Assembly (NCBI GenBank): GCA_024638885.1
Contig: JAHEJL010000003.1
Span: 45,912 to 109,911, forward strand
DNA length: 64,000 bases
Direction of reading: 5' to 3'
Source of the DNA: Coraliomargarita sp.
GTDB lineage: Bacteria; Verrucomicrobiota; Verrucomicrobiia; Opitutales; UBA953
Under the pieces are notes generated by a model that worked only from the letters and a program-made list of their open reading frames with translations, ran no database searches and was not told the origin of the DNA. A program made the position numbers and the translations under genes. Below, piece by piece: positions 18,356 to 26,928 of the stretch (position 1 is its first letter; each line of letters opens with the position of its first letter).

Positions 18356-19393
18356 TTACTTGGTCGTGTACTCGGCCTGGGCGCCGCGGATGTTGCGCTT
18401 CTGGACCCAGGGCATGAGGGAGCGGAGACGCTGGCCGGTCTTTTCGATCGGGTGGTTCTCGCCCTTCTTGAGGAGCTTGTTGTAGTTCTTGAGGCCGCCC
18501 TTGTATTCCTTGACCCACTGGGCGGTGAACTTGCCGGACTGGATCTCCTTGAGGATCTCGCGCATGGCCTTGCGGGAAGCGCTGTTGATCACGCGGGGAC
18601 CGCGGGTGATGTCGCCGTACTTGGCGGTCTCGGAGATCGAGAAGCGCATGCCGGAGATGCCGGACTCGACCATGAGGTCGACGATGAGCTTCAGCTCGTG
18701 GAGGCACTCGAAGTAGGCCATCTCCGGCTGGTAGCCGGCTTCGACGAGGGTTTCGTAGCCGACCTTGACGAGTTCGGAGGCACCGCCGCAGAGGACGGCC
18801 TGCTCACCGAAGAGGTCGGTTTCGGCTTCTTCCTTGAAGGAGGTCTTGATGACGCCGGCGCGGGTCGAGCCGATGCCCTTGGCCCAGGCGAGGGCGGTCT
18901 TGGTGGCCTTGCCGGAGACGTCTTGCTGGATGGCGATGAGGGCGGGGACGCCCTTGCCTTCGACGTACTGGGCGCGGACGACGTGGCCCGGGCCCTTGGG
19001 GGCGACCATGGCGATGTCGACGTTCTTGAGGGGCTTGATCAGCTTGTAGTGGATCGAGAGGCCGTGGATGAAGAGGACGGTCTTGCCACCCTTGCCGAGG
19101 TTCGGGGCGATGTCCTTTTCCCAGACGGAGGCCTGCTTCATGTCGGGGATGCCCACGAGCATGACGTCGGCGCGACGGACGGCTTCGGCGGTCTCATAGA
19201 CCTTGAAACCCTTCTTCTTCGCGGCGGCGGCGGACTTGGAACCCTTGTACAGGCCCACGATGACGTTGAGTCCGCTGTCGCGGAGGTTCATCGCGTGGGA
19301 ATGTCCCTGGGAACCGAAGCCGAGGACGGCGAGGGTCTTGTTCTTGAGGAAGCCGAGATCGGCGTCCTTGTCGGTGTACACTTTGGCAGGCAT
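18356..19393 (-). CDS. ilvC: Ketol-acid reductoisomerase, class I
   Basis: A 345-residue short-form KARI that converts acetolactate to dihydroxyisovalerate with NADPH and Mg. The Rossmann motif is VLGFGSQGHSHAMNLRDSG near residue 20. GPGHVVRAQYVEGKGVP, the metal-binding region LFGEQAVLCGG, and MRFSISETAKYGDITRGPRV are typical. It lies 21 bp after ilvN and ends at a strong terminator, so the two form one valine/isoleucine unit. Confidence 0.96.
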   Translation of the reverse strand: MPAKVYTDKDADLGFLKNKTLAVLGFGSQGHSHAMNLRDSGLNVIVGLYKGSKSAAAAKKKGFKVYETAEAVRRADVMLVGIPDMKQASVWEKDIAPNLGKGGKTVLFIHGLSIHYKLIKPLKNVDIAMVAPKGPGHVVRAQYVEGKGVPALIAIQQDVSGKATKTALAWAKGIGSTRAGVIKTSFKEEAETDLFGEQAVLCGGASELVKVGYETLVEAGYQPEMAYFECLHELKLIVDLMVESGISGMRFSISETAKYGDITRGPRVINSASRKAMREILKEIQSGKFTAQWVKEYKGGLKNYNKLLKKGENHPIEKTGQRLRSLMPWVQKRNIRGAQAEYTTK

Positions 19394-19414
19394 GGTGTTT
19401 GGTGGAAAAGAGGG

Positions 19415-19927
19415 TTACTTGGCGGCCTTCTTGAGGCCGCGGGAAAGGGCGACGTTGCCGGTGCGGGCGGTCTCGAGGATGCCGTACGGGCGGATGAGGT
19501 CGAGGAAGGCGCCGATCTTGTTCTCGTTGCCGGTGAACTCGATGACGAGGGATTCGTGGGCGACGTCGACGACCTTGGCGCGGAAGAGGGCGGCGACCTC
19601 GAGGATCTCGGTGCGGGTCTTCTTGTCGCACTTCACCTTGCAGAGGATGAGCTCGCGGGCGACGTGGTCGACCTCCTCGCGGGAGAAGTCGTGGACGGTG
19701 ATGACGTTGATCAGCTTATCGAGGGCCTTGACGCAGCGGTCGAGGGCGGCGTCGTCGGCGACGACGGTCGCGGTGATGCGCGAGTAGGCCGGGTCGTGGG
19801 TCGGGCCGACGTTGAGGGTCTCGATGTTGAAACCGCGGCCGGAGAGCATGCCGGCGACGCGAGCCAGGACGCCGAACTTGTTTTCGACGAGGGCGGAGAG
19901 CGTGTGCTTCTTCTTGAGGGGCGTCAT
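19415..19927 (-). CDS. ilvN: Acetolactate synthase small (regulatory) subunit
   Basis: A 170-residue IlvN/IlvH protein. An ACT domain opens it (HTLSALVENKFGVLARVAGML, then GRGFNIETLNVGPTHD) and binds valine for feedback inhibition. The second domain ends with LIRPYGILETARTGNVALSR. The catalytic subunit ilvB is not next to it; a tRNA-Val gene lies 28 bp upstream instead. The ATG at 19927 gives the standard N-terminus. Confidence 0.94.
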   Translation of the reverse strand: MTPLKKKHTLSALVENKFGVLARVAGMLSGRGFNIETLNVGPTHDPAYSRITATVVADDAALDRCVKALDKLINVITVHDFSREEVDHVARELILCKVKCDKKTRTEILEVAALFRAKVVDVAHESLVIEFTGNENKIGAFLDLIRPYGILETARTGNVALSRGLKKAAK

Positions 19928-19955
19928 GGCGACTGGAGAGTGTGGATGGAAGGGG

Positions 19956-20029
19956 TGGACGGAGAGGGACTCGAACCCACGACATTCTGCGTGTAAAGCA
20001 GACGCTCTAACCAACTGAGCTATCCATCC
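19956..20029 (-). tRNA. tRNA-Val (anticodon UAC)
   Basis: A 74-nt cloverleaf: acceptor GGATGGA / TCCGTCC, D-arm GCTCAGTTGGTTAGAGC, anticodon stem TCTGC / GCAGA around TTTACAC (anticodon TAC), and T-loop TTCGAGT. The T-stem has one T-T mismatch. CCA is not encoded, which fits the presence of a CCA-adding enzyme gene at 20747. It lies directly upstream of ilvN on the same strand. Confidence 0.93.
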
Positions 20030-20130
20030 AGAGGAAGGGTTGGTATAGGGATGCCCCCCGCCTTTTGTCCACTATGAAAACCGCCCCGCGGGCTTGCTCC
20101 GGGCCCGTTCGGCCCGCAATCTGCGGGCAA

Positions 20131-20367
20131 ATGGACCCTGTCCGCCGTCAACGCATCCTGGAAGCGCTCCAGGCCCTCGCCCAGCCGGGCCTCCCGAAGG
20201 ACGGGCTTTTGGCCTGTATGCAGGTCCTCGATGCGGAAGTGGCGGCCCCGGATTCGGGCCTGCCGGGCGACCTCGATCACTACCTCCGCCGCCGTTCCTA
20301 CGAGAAGGCGTTGGTCTACCTCAACGGCGGTACTCCGGGCGCGGGGACCTGCGGACGCGGCGCATGA
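20131..20367 (+). CDS. Small conserved-looking hypothetical protein
   Basis: A 78-residue product from the ATG at 20131 (MDPVRRQRILEALQAL). It is mostly helical and ends with LDHYLRRRSYEKALVYLNGG. It overlaps the next gene by ATGA, which suggests translational coupling with the SUI1-like gene and supports it being real. No known domain was recognised. In-frame upstream codons exist, but they run back toward the tRNA. Confidence 0.55.
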   Translation: MDPVRRQRILEALQALAQPGLPKDGLLACMQVLDAEVAAPDSGLPGDLDHYLRRRSYEKALVYLNGGTPGAGTCGRGA

Positions 20368-20699
20368 GCGGCAATCCTTTCGATAAGCTGGACGGCCAGA
20401 GTCTCCCTCCCGGCCCGCCGCCGAAGCCGGTCGTGCCCGCCGCGAAGGCGAAGCCCAAGCTGGGCAAGGTGATCCTGCAATACGAACGCGCCGGCCGCGG
20501 CGGCAAGGAAGTGACCATCCTCAAGGGGCTCTGGATCGAGTCGCAGGAGATGCGCATGCGCGAGGCGCTGCTCAAGGAGCTCAAGCGCGCCCTCGGCACG
20601 GGCGGCGCCCTCGAGGGCCGCGAGATTGTCCTGCAAGGCGACCGCCGCGACACGGCCAAGGCCTGGCTGCTCAAGGAAGGTTTCACGACCAACCTCTGA
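20364..20699 (+). CDS. SUI1/eIF1-like translation factor (YciH family)
   Basis: A 111-residue protein with a Pro/Lys-rich N-terminus and the SUI1 fold from residue 35: VILQYERAGRGGKEVTILKG, LLKELKRALGTGGALEG and IVLQGDRRDTAKAWLLKEG. Bacterial SUI1 homologues such as YciH can influence start-site fidelity and initiation-factor-like processes. Length matches YciH (about 108). It is coupled to the small gene upstream and precedes the CCA enzyme gene by 47 bp. Confidence 0.88.
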   Translation: MSGNPFDKLDGQSLPPGPPPKPVVPAAKAKPKLGKVILQYERAGRGGKEVTILKGLWIESQEMRMREALLKELKRALGTGGALEGREIVLQGDRRDTAKAWLLKEGFTTNL

Positions 20700-20746
20700 G
20701 CCGCAAAACCACTCGCCTCCGGCCCGCGCGTCGGTAGGGTAGGGGC

Positions 20747-22159
20747 GTGCCCGACCTGCAGCCGAACCTCATCCGCCTCGACGGCGACTTCGCGCCCGTG
20801 CGCCGCGTCGTCGAGCTGCTGCGCGACGCCGGCGGCCGGCCGTTCCTCGTCGGCGGCTGCGTGCGCGACGCGCTGATGGGCGTGTCCGTCCTCGACGTCG
20901 ACGTCGAGGTCTACGGCCTCGGCACGCGCCAGGTCGAAGCGGCCCTGCGCAAGGAGTTCGGCATCATCACGGTCGGCGCGGCCTTCGGCGTGACGAAGCT
21001 CAAGGACTTCCCGGTCGACGTCTCGGTGCCCCGCCGCGAGAACCGCACGGGCGCCAAGCACACGGATTTCGACGTGCAGGCCGACCCGACGATGACGCCG
21101 AAGGACGCCGCGGAACGCCGCGACTTCACGCTTAACGCGATCATGTGGGACCCGTTCACGGGCGAGGTGGTCGACCCGTGGGGCGGCGTCGCCGATCTTA
21201 AGGCGAAGCGTCTTCGCCACGTCTCCGATAAGTTCGCCGAAGACCCGCTCCGCGTGCTCCGTGCGATGCAGTTCGCCGCGCGCTTCGAATTCTCGGTCGC
21301 CCCGGAGACCATCGCGCTCTGCGCCTCGCTCACCCAGGCCGACCTCCCTCCGGAGCGTCTGATGGAAGAGTGGACGAAGCTCCTGCTCCGCGGTCGCAAG
21401 CCGTCGGTCGGCCTGAATGTCCTGAAGGACTGCGGCTGGACGAAGTTCTACCCGGAACTCCACGCGATGATCGGCGTGCCGCAGGATCCGGAATGGCATC
21501 CCGAGGGCGACGTCTGGAATCACACCTGCGCGTGCCTCGACGCCTTCGCGGAGATCCGCGTCGGCGATCGCGACGAAGACCTCATCATCGGCCTCGCGGT
21601 ATTGCTGCATGACATCGGCAAGGCGACCACGACGAAGAAGGAGGAGAAGGACAATCGCTGGCACGCCTACGGCCACGAAGAGGAAAGCTTCAACCTCGCC
21701 CCGCGCTTCCTTGCCCAGATCACGAACGAGAAGAAGCTGATCGAGGCCGTCCTGCCGCTGGTCCGCTGGCACGCGCAACCGTATTACCTGCATAAGGCCG
21801 GCGCCGGTGACGCCGCCGTCCGCCGTCTCGCCAACAAGGTCGTACGCATCGACCGTCTCTGCCGCGTCGACCTCGCCGATCGCCGTGGGCGCGGCCCCGC
21901 GAGCATGCATGGCCCCTCGCTTCACGGGGAATGGCTCACCGCCCGCGCCGCCGCCCTGCAGGTCGCCTCGGCCGCCCCGAAGAAGCTCGTCCTCGGCCGC
22001 CACCTCATCGCCATGGGCCACAAGCCCGCCGGCTGGTTCTCCCAGGTCCTCGACGAAGCCTTCGAAGCCCAGCTCGACGGCGTCTTCGGCGACGAAGCCG
22101 GCGGCCTCGCCTGGCTTGCGGAACGCATGGCCAAGGGCGTGCCCCCAGCGTGCTCTTGA
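20747..22159 (+). CDS. cca: CCA tRNA nucleotidyltransferase with HD domain
   Basis: A 470-residue enzyme that adds or repairs CCA at tRNA 3' ends. The class II nucleotidyltransferase head has VGGCVRD (residue 36 on), the catalytic carboxylates in DVDVEVYG, and RRDFTLNAIMWDP. The RNA-binding neck follows (EDPLRVLRAMQFAARF). A metal-dependent HD phosphohydrolase domain has H288-D289 in LLHDIGK. The start is GTG at 20747. The neighbouring tRNA-Val lacks an encoded CCA, in keeping with this enzyme being needed. Confidence 0.93.
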   Translation: MPDLQPNLIRLDGDFAPVRRVVELLRDAGGRPFLVGGCVRDALMGVSVLDVDVEVYGLGTRQVEAALRKEFGIITVGAAFGVTKLKDFPVDVSVPRRENRTGAKHTDFDVQADPTMTPKDAAERRDFTLNAIMWDPFTGEVVDPWGGVADLKAKRLRHVSDKFAEDPLRVLRAMQFAARFEFSVAPETIALCASLTQADLPPERLMEEWTKLLLRGRKPSVGLNVLKDCGWTKFYPELHAMIGVPQDPEWHPEGDVWNHTCACLDAFAEIRVGDRDEDLIIGLAVLLHDIGKATTTKKEEKDNRWHAYGHEEESFNLAPRFLAQITNEKKLIEAVLPLVRWHAQPYYLHKAGAGDAAVRRLANKVVRIDRLCRVDLADRRGRGPASMHGPSLHGEWLTARAAALQVASAAPKKLVLGRHLIAMGHKPAGWFSQVLDEAFEAQLDGVFGDEAGGLAWLAERMAKGVPPACS

Positions 22160-22217
22160 TTGAAGCACCAGCATTAATCCCATTCTTTGGTCGTCGCGCC
22201 GTTAACCTATAGCCCTT

Positions 22218-23231
22218 ATGAATTATACATACATAGCACTTGCTCTGTTGGCTGCGCTTACATCCTTCGGGCAGGTGCCGTATCGGCCGACCGAAGAAGA
22301 AAAAGAGCAGATCGAGCTCGTTCGCGAGATCAAGGAACAGAGAATCGACCACGCCTCTTTCTTGGCTCGCGCCTTCAAGACGAAGATTCTCTTCTACGGA
22401 CAGGTCGTCGATCACGCTGGCATGCCGGTTGAGGGCGCATTGGTGACGTATTCGCCTTCGGCGGATCTCGGCGCGCTCGACGGGCGAAAAGCAAAGTACA
22501 AGCTAACCTCAGGTAAAGATGGTCTCTTCAAGATTATGACCAACGGCACCGATATGTATGTCTCTGTTGAGAAGGAGGGTTATCGGAGGGCGACGGTGCC
22601 GCGTTCCGATGACGTTGGTGAAGCCATTCAGGCAGGGGAGAGAGTTGGATCGCAGATGAAGATTCAGTATTTCGATATGTTCGGAAAGCCTGAGCGAAAT
22701 CATCACCCTGAGGAAAAGCGTCCAGTGCAGTTCACGATTCGTAAGATCGGTGAGTTGGAGCAATTAAAGCATCTGTCGGGTCGATTCCGAGGCGTGAAGC
22801 CTGATGGATCACCGTATCGCATATCACTTGATGGCGAAGACGGCATGGACCACTTTATTGAGATTATCTGTCGAAGCGAGTACGATAGGCCGGTCAGCCT
22901 TCCCGGAACCCCTAGACGTTATGATTGGTCGTTCGAGGTAAAGGTCGATAAGGGTGGCATCCAGGAGCTTAAAGACGATGGGTTTGAGGCCCCCAAGGAA
23001 GGATATGTCCCTTCCTTGTTAATGGTAAAAATGCCTGCTGATGAACCGAGATGGCATTATAGATTTCCAGGCGACAAATATTATTATGTCCGCTTTGACG
23101 ATGGTGTATGTGCGCGGTTTAGGGTCACGCAGGGTGGGGTGGTCGTTAACGCCAAGCACGAGCCTTACGTCATTCTTAAAAGCTGGCTAAATCCTAATCC
23201 GAAATCGCGCAACCTCGAGACGCCGGAGTAG
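22218..23231 (+). CDS. Secreted protein with carboxypeptidase-regulatory-like domain; atypical base composition
   Basis: A 337-residue protein with a signal peptide (MNYTYIALALLAALTSFGQ). A charged helix follows, then a segment like carboxypeptidase-regulatory or transthyretin-like folds (YGQVVDHAGMPVEGALVTYS, ending VSVEKEGYR, about residues 55-115). The rest has no recognised family but is rich in Tyr/Asp strand-like runs. Its DNA is clearly AT-richer than all neighbours and uses A/T-ending codons freely, which points to recent acquisition. It is isolated between cca and a GAF gene, with no mobility gene nearby. Confidence 0.7.
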   Translation: MNYTYIALALLAALTSFGQVPYRPTEEEKEQIELVREIKEQRIDHASFLARAFKTKILFYGQVVDHAGMPVEGALVTYSPSADLGALDGRKAKYKLTSGKDGLFKIMTNGTDMYVSVEKEGYRRATVPRSDDVGEAIQAGERVGSQMKIQYFDMFGKPERNHHPEEKRPVQFTIRKIGELEQLKHLSGRFRGVKPDGSPYRISLDGEDGMDHFIEIICRSEYDRPVSLPGTPRRYDWSFEVKVDKGGIQELKDDGFEAPKEGYVPSLLMVKMPADEPRWHYRFPGDKYYYVRFDDGVCARFRVTQGGVVVNAKHEPYVILKSWLNPNPKSRNLETPE

Positions 23232-23420
23232 TAATAAGGGAGATCCGCAGTTTTAGGTCAGTCCTTAGGGTGTTTTGGGATAGTGCTACCTTTAGTATAG
23301 CTGGTACTATTTACGGGGAGATTATGCCTTGGTAAGCACCGCCGAGACGGTTCCCTGCTTCATTTAAATTGCGACCTAGTTAAGTTGGTCTGATGGTTGA
23401 GCGGCATAGCTCCTCTTACC
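23232..23420. other. AT-rich spacer downstream of the atypical gene
   Basis: This 189-bp spacer keeps the lower GC of the gene before it and returns to high GC at the GAF gene. I see no RNA gene, clear terminator or mobile-element end in it. Confidence 0.5.
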
Positions 23421-23891
23421 ATGTCGCAAGCCACCGCCGGTCTCCCTGAACTCCTCGTCGGTCAGCCTGACTGGCAGGCCTTCCTCGCCCGGACGCTCGA
23501 GAACTTCCAGTGCGTCACGGGCACGATCCATCGCACGGATCCGTCCACGGGCCTGCTTTCGCTCATCGCGCATCAGGGCATCCCGCCGCAGGTCCTGCCG
23601 ATGCTGCTGCCGAAGATCGACAACATCCCGTTCGGGAAGGGCATCGCCGGTTGCGCCGCGCAGCGCAAGGAGGCCGTCCAACTTTGCAATCTTCAGGAAG
23701 ATCTCGGCGGCGTGGCCAAGCCCGACGCTCGGAAGACGAACGTCCAGGGCGCGCTCGCCGTGCCGATCGTCGGCGCCGACGGCAAGGTCCTTGGCGTCCT
23801 TGGCATCGGCAAGATGCAGACCTACGACTTCAACGTCCACGAGATCGCGGACCTGAACTCCGTCGCGGCGTTGCTCGCTCCGAAGATGTAA
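23421..23891 (+). CDS. GAF-domain protein
   Basis: A 156-residue single GAF domain. Typical features are the ligand-pocket strands and helix LIAHQGIPPQVLPM, the FGKGIAGCAAQRKEAVQL loop, and ALAVPIVGADGKVLGVLGIG. Small stand-alone GAF proteins include methionine-sulfoxide reductases (fRMsr). Only C75 (IAGCAA) and C86 (QLCNL) are seen, so that activity is possible but unproven. The ATG at 23421 is preferred to a TTG at 23397. It converges on uvrA. Confidence 0.78.
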   Translation: MSQATAGLPELLVGQPDWQAFLARTLENFQCVTGTIHRTDPSTGLLSLIAHQGIPPQVLPMLLPKIDNIPFGKGIAGCAAQRKEAVQLCNLQEDLGGVAKPDARKTNVQGALAVPIVGADGKVLGVLGIGKMQTYDFNVHEIADLNSVAALLAPKM

Positions 23892-23899
23892 ACGGAGTA

Positions 23900-23985
23900 G
23901 ATGACAGATGGCGGATGGCAGATGACAGAATGGAAGCAGTGCAAGTTTTCAGCCTGACCCCCTCTGCCATCTGTCCTCTGTCATC
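23900..23985. repeat. Inverted pair of heptamer-word arrays
   Basis: The left arm (23900-23927) reads GATGACA, GATGGCG, GATGGCA, GATGACA. The right arm (23964-23985), read on the minus strand, is GATGACA, GAGGACA, GATGGCA, with GAGGGGG beyond it. The 22-base arms match at 19 positions as an inverted repeat, 42 bp apart, between the convergent GAF and uvrA genes. It could act as a terminator, but its word structure matches other spacers here. Confidence 0.75.
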
Positions 23986-23991
23986 GATTCT

Positions 23992-26925
23992 TCACGAGCC
24001 CGCCAGGGCTCTGCCCGTCGGCGACCCCTTCTGCTTGAGCAGGCCTTCCGGGAGGCCGGCGTAGACGAGCTTGCCGCCTCGCTCGCCGCCTTCGGGGCCG
24101 AGCTCCATCACGTGATCCGCCGCCAGGATGACGTCGGCGTGGTGTTCGATCACGATGAGCGTCGCGCCCGCGTCGCGTAGGCGGCCGAGCAGGGCGAGCA
24201 GCTTGGCGATGTCGTCCCAGTGCAGGCCGGTGGTGGGTTCGTCGAGGACGTAGAGGCGGCCGGAATGGTCGCGGCGCGCGAGCTCGGACGCGAGCTTGAG
24301 GCGCTGGGCCTCGCCGCCGGAGAGCGTGTTGGCGGCCTGGCCGAGCTTGAGGTAGCCGAGGCCGACCTCGGCGAGCGTGCGGAGTTTCTCGGCGAGCTTG
24401 GGCTGCGCGCGGAACACTTCGGCGGCCTCGTTGACCGACAGCCCGAGCGCGTCGGCGATGCTGAGTCCCTTGAAGCGGACCTCGAGCGTCTCGCGGTTGA
24501 AACGTCGGCCGGCGCAGCTCGGACAGTCGACGAACGTCTCGCCGAGGAACTGCATGTCGAGCGCGACCGAGCCTTCGCCCGAACACGTCTCGCAGCGGCC
24601 GCCGCGGACGTTGAAGCTGAAGCGGCCGGGGCCGTAGCCGCGGGCCTTGGCGAGCGGGAGCGCGGCCCAGAGGTCGCGCATCAGGTCCATGATGCCGGTG
24701 AAGGTGGCGGGATTCGAACGCGGCGTGCGGCCGATGGGTTCCTGGTCCACCGCGGTGAACGCGGTGATCTGCTCGAGGCCTTCGAGGCCGGCGTGGCGGC
24801 CCGGGACGACCTTGGCGCCGTTGATCTTACGCGCGGCCGCGGCGGAAAGGATGTCGATCGCAAGCGTGCTCTTGCCTGAGCCGGAGACGCCGCAGACGAC
24901 GGTGAGCGCGCCGATCGGGAACGATGCGGTGACGTCCTTGAGGTTGTTCTCGGTGGCGCCTTTGACCGTGATGGCGGCCTTGCCGAGGGGCTTACGTTTC
25001 ACGATGCCTGCGAGCGTGGCGCGGCCGGAAAGGTAGGCCCCGGTACGGGAGGTCGCGTGGGCGCCGCAGGCCTGGGGCGTGCCTTCGAAGACGATCCTGC
25101 CGCCGTCGATGCCGGCGCCCGGGCCCATTTCGATGAGGTGGTCGGCGGCGAGCATCATGTCGCGATCATGTTCGACCACGAGGACGGTGTTGCCGAGGTC
25201 GCGCAGGCCGCGGATCGAACCGATCAGGCGCTGGTGGTCGCTCGGGTGCAGGCCGATGCTGGGTTCGTCAAGGACGTAGGTCACGCCGACCAGCCCGAGG
25301 CCGAGCTGCGTGGCGAGCCGCACGCGCTGGGCTTCGCCGCCGGAGAGCGAACTGCACTCGCGGTCGAGGGTGAGGTAGTTGAGGCCGGCGTCGTGCAGGA
25401 ACGCGAGGCGCTGCTCGAGCCCGCGGCGGGCTTCTTCGGCCGGCATCACGCCGGGGTGGGTGGCGAGCTGCTTCGTGAAATCCAGCGCGGCCGGGATGGT
25501 CATCGCCAGGAACTCGGCCATGGTCTTGCCGTTCAGGCGCAGCGAGAGGGCGGCGGGGGAGAGGCGGCGGCCTTGGCAGCCGGCGCAGACGGAGCCGGCC
25601 TGGAACTGCAGCAGGCGCTGGCGGAGCGACTCGCCGGTGGTCGTACGGTAGGCGTGTTCGAGCTCGGTGAACATCCCGGTCCAGACGGCCTCGACGGGCT
25701 TACGGCCTTTCGGCGGCGGCAGGAGGAACTTTCGCTTCGGGTCGCCGTGCAGCAGGAGGTCGCGGACGGCCTTGGGGAGGTCACGCCACGGCGTCTTCTG
25801 GTCGAACGGTACCTGTTCGGCGAGCGCGCGGGTGATGGCATTGCGATGGATGAGCGTCTTGCGCGTGGCGCATTTCCAAGGCTTCACCACGCCGTCGTGG
25901 AGCGAAAGTGATTCGTCGCGGATGGAGAGGCTTTCCTGGAAGCGCATCTGCCGGCCGAGGCCGCCGCAGTCCGGGCAGGCGCCCTCGGGGTGGTTATGCG
26001 AAAGCGCGCGCGGGCTGATCGGTTCGTACGTCTCGCCGCAGTGTTCGCAGGCAAGGTGGAGCGAGAGCACGTGCTCTTCCCAGCGGCCGTCTTTCTCGGC
26101 GAGCACGCTTGCGCGGTGACGGCCTTCGCGGAAGGCGAGCTCGAGCGAGTCCGCGAGGCGGCTGCGCTGGTCGGGCCCGGCGACGATACGGTCGACCACG
26201 ACGTCGAGCTGCTTGGCTTCGCGGCCGCTGAGCAGCCCGGCGGCTTCGTCGAGCGTGGCGACCGTGCCGTCCACGCGGACGCGGGAGAAGCCCCGTCGGC
26301 CGAGGTCGGCGGCGGCTTCGAGCAGCACGGAAGGCTTATCCTTGGCGACGGGCGCCACGACCATCAGGCGGGTGCCGGCGGGGATGGCCTCGAGGGCGCG
26401 AAGGTTGTCGTCGAGCGAGCGACGGCGGACTGGGTGGCCGTCCTTCAGGCAACGGCGGTCGCCGGCGATGATCCAGAGCGGGCGGGCATGGTCCGCGATC
26501 TCGGTCAGGGTGGCGACGGTCGACCGGGGGTTGGTGTTGCCGCCGGTGCGTTGGGCGATGGCGATGACCGGGGAGAGGCCGCGGATGAAGTCCACGTCCG
26601 GGCGCGGGGCGGCGTCCAGCATCCCGCGGGCCTTGGCGGAGAGGGATTCCAGGTATTGGCGGCTGCCCTCGGCGTGCAGGGTGTCGAAGGCCAGGGAAGA
26701 CTTGCCCGATCCGCTGACCCCGGTGATGACGGTCAGCTGGTAACGGGGAATGGTCAGTTCCACGTCCTTGAGGTTGTGGGTGCGGGCTCCCTTGATGTGG
26801 ATGGGCGGGTTCAGGACAGCGGACGATAGCCCGTCCGCCCGCCGGGAGAAGGCGGAAGTGGCCGGGCCGTTAATAAGTCGCCGCTTAATCGGCTTTTCCC
26901 TCTTTCGGCGAACGTTCAGGTTCAA
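23992..26925 (-). CDS. uvrA: UvrA-family ABC ATPase (excinuclease ABC subunit A)
   Basis: A full-length UvrA-type protein with two ABC modules. Module 1 has Walker A GVSGSGKSSLAFDTL, a zinc knuckle CEHCG...CPDCG, and signature LSGGEAQRV. Module 2 has GVSGSGKSTLAIDIL, a zinc module CETC...CPSC, signature LSGGEAQRL, and LDEPTTGLHWDD. It loads UvrB at DNA lesions in nucleotide excision repair. The sequence diverges from typical UvrA (KARGMLDAAPRPDVDFI where YARQF-type sequence is usual), so it may be a paralogue. No ATG or GTG lies near the expected N-terminus. The nearest standard start is TTG at 26925, 4 bp from the divergent SGNH start. A CTG at 26814 would give the expected N-terminus NPPIHIKGARTHNLKDV. 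Confidence 0.88.
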   Translation of the reverse strand: MNLNVRRKREKPIKRRLINGPATSAFSRRADGLSSAVLNPPIHIKGARTHNLKDVELTIPRYQLTVITGVSGSGKSSLAFDTLHAEGSRQYLESLSAKARGMLDAAPRPDVDFIRGLSPVIAIAQRTGGNTNPRSTVATLTEIADHARPLWIIAGDRRCLKDGHPVRRRSLDDNLRALEAIPAGTRLMVVAPVAKDKPSVLLEAAADLGRRGFSRVRVDGTVATLDEAAGLLSGREAKQLDVVVDRIVAGPDQRSRLADSLELAFREGRHRASVLAEKDGRWEEHVLSLHLACEHCGETYEPISPRALSHNHPEGACPDCGGLGRQMRFQESLSIRDESLSLHDGVVKPWKCATRKTLIHRNAITRALAEQVPFDQKTPWRDLPKAVRDLLLHGDPKRKFLLPPPKGRKPVEAVWTGMFTELEHAYRTTTGESLRQRLLQFQAGSVCAGCQGRRLSPAALSLRLNGKTMAEFLAMTIPAALDFTKQLATHPGVMPAEEARRGLEQRLAFLHDAGLNYLTLDRECSSLSGGEAQRVRLATQLGLGLVGVTYVLDEPSIGLHPSDHQRLIGSIRGLRDLGNTVLVVEHDRDMMLAADHLIEMGPGAGIDGGRIVFEGTPQACGAHATSRTGAYLSGRATLAGIVKRKPLGKAAITVKGATENNLKDVTASFPIGALTVVCGVSGSGKSTLAIDILSAAAARKINGAKVVPGRHAGLEGLEQITAFTAVDQEPIGRTPRSNPATFTGIMDLMRDLWAALPLAKARGYGPGRFSFNVRGGRCETCSGEGSVALDMQFLGETFVDCPSCAGRRFNRETLEVRFKGLSIADALGLSVNEAAEVFRAQPKLAEKLRTLAEVGLGYLKLGQAANTLSGGEAQRLKLASELARRDHSGRLYVLDEPTTGLHWDDIAKLLALLGRLRDAGATLIVIEHHADVILAADHVMELGPEGGERGGKLVYAGLPEGLLKQKGSPTGRALAGS

Positions 26926-26928
26926 GGG

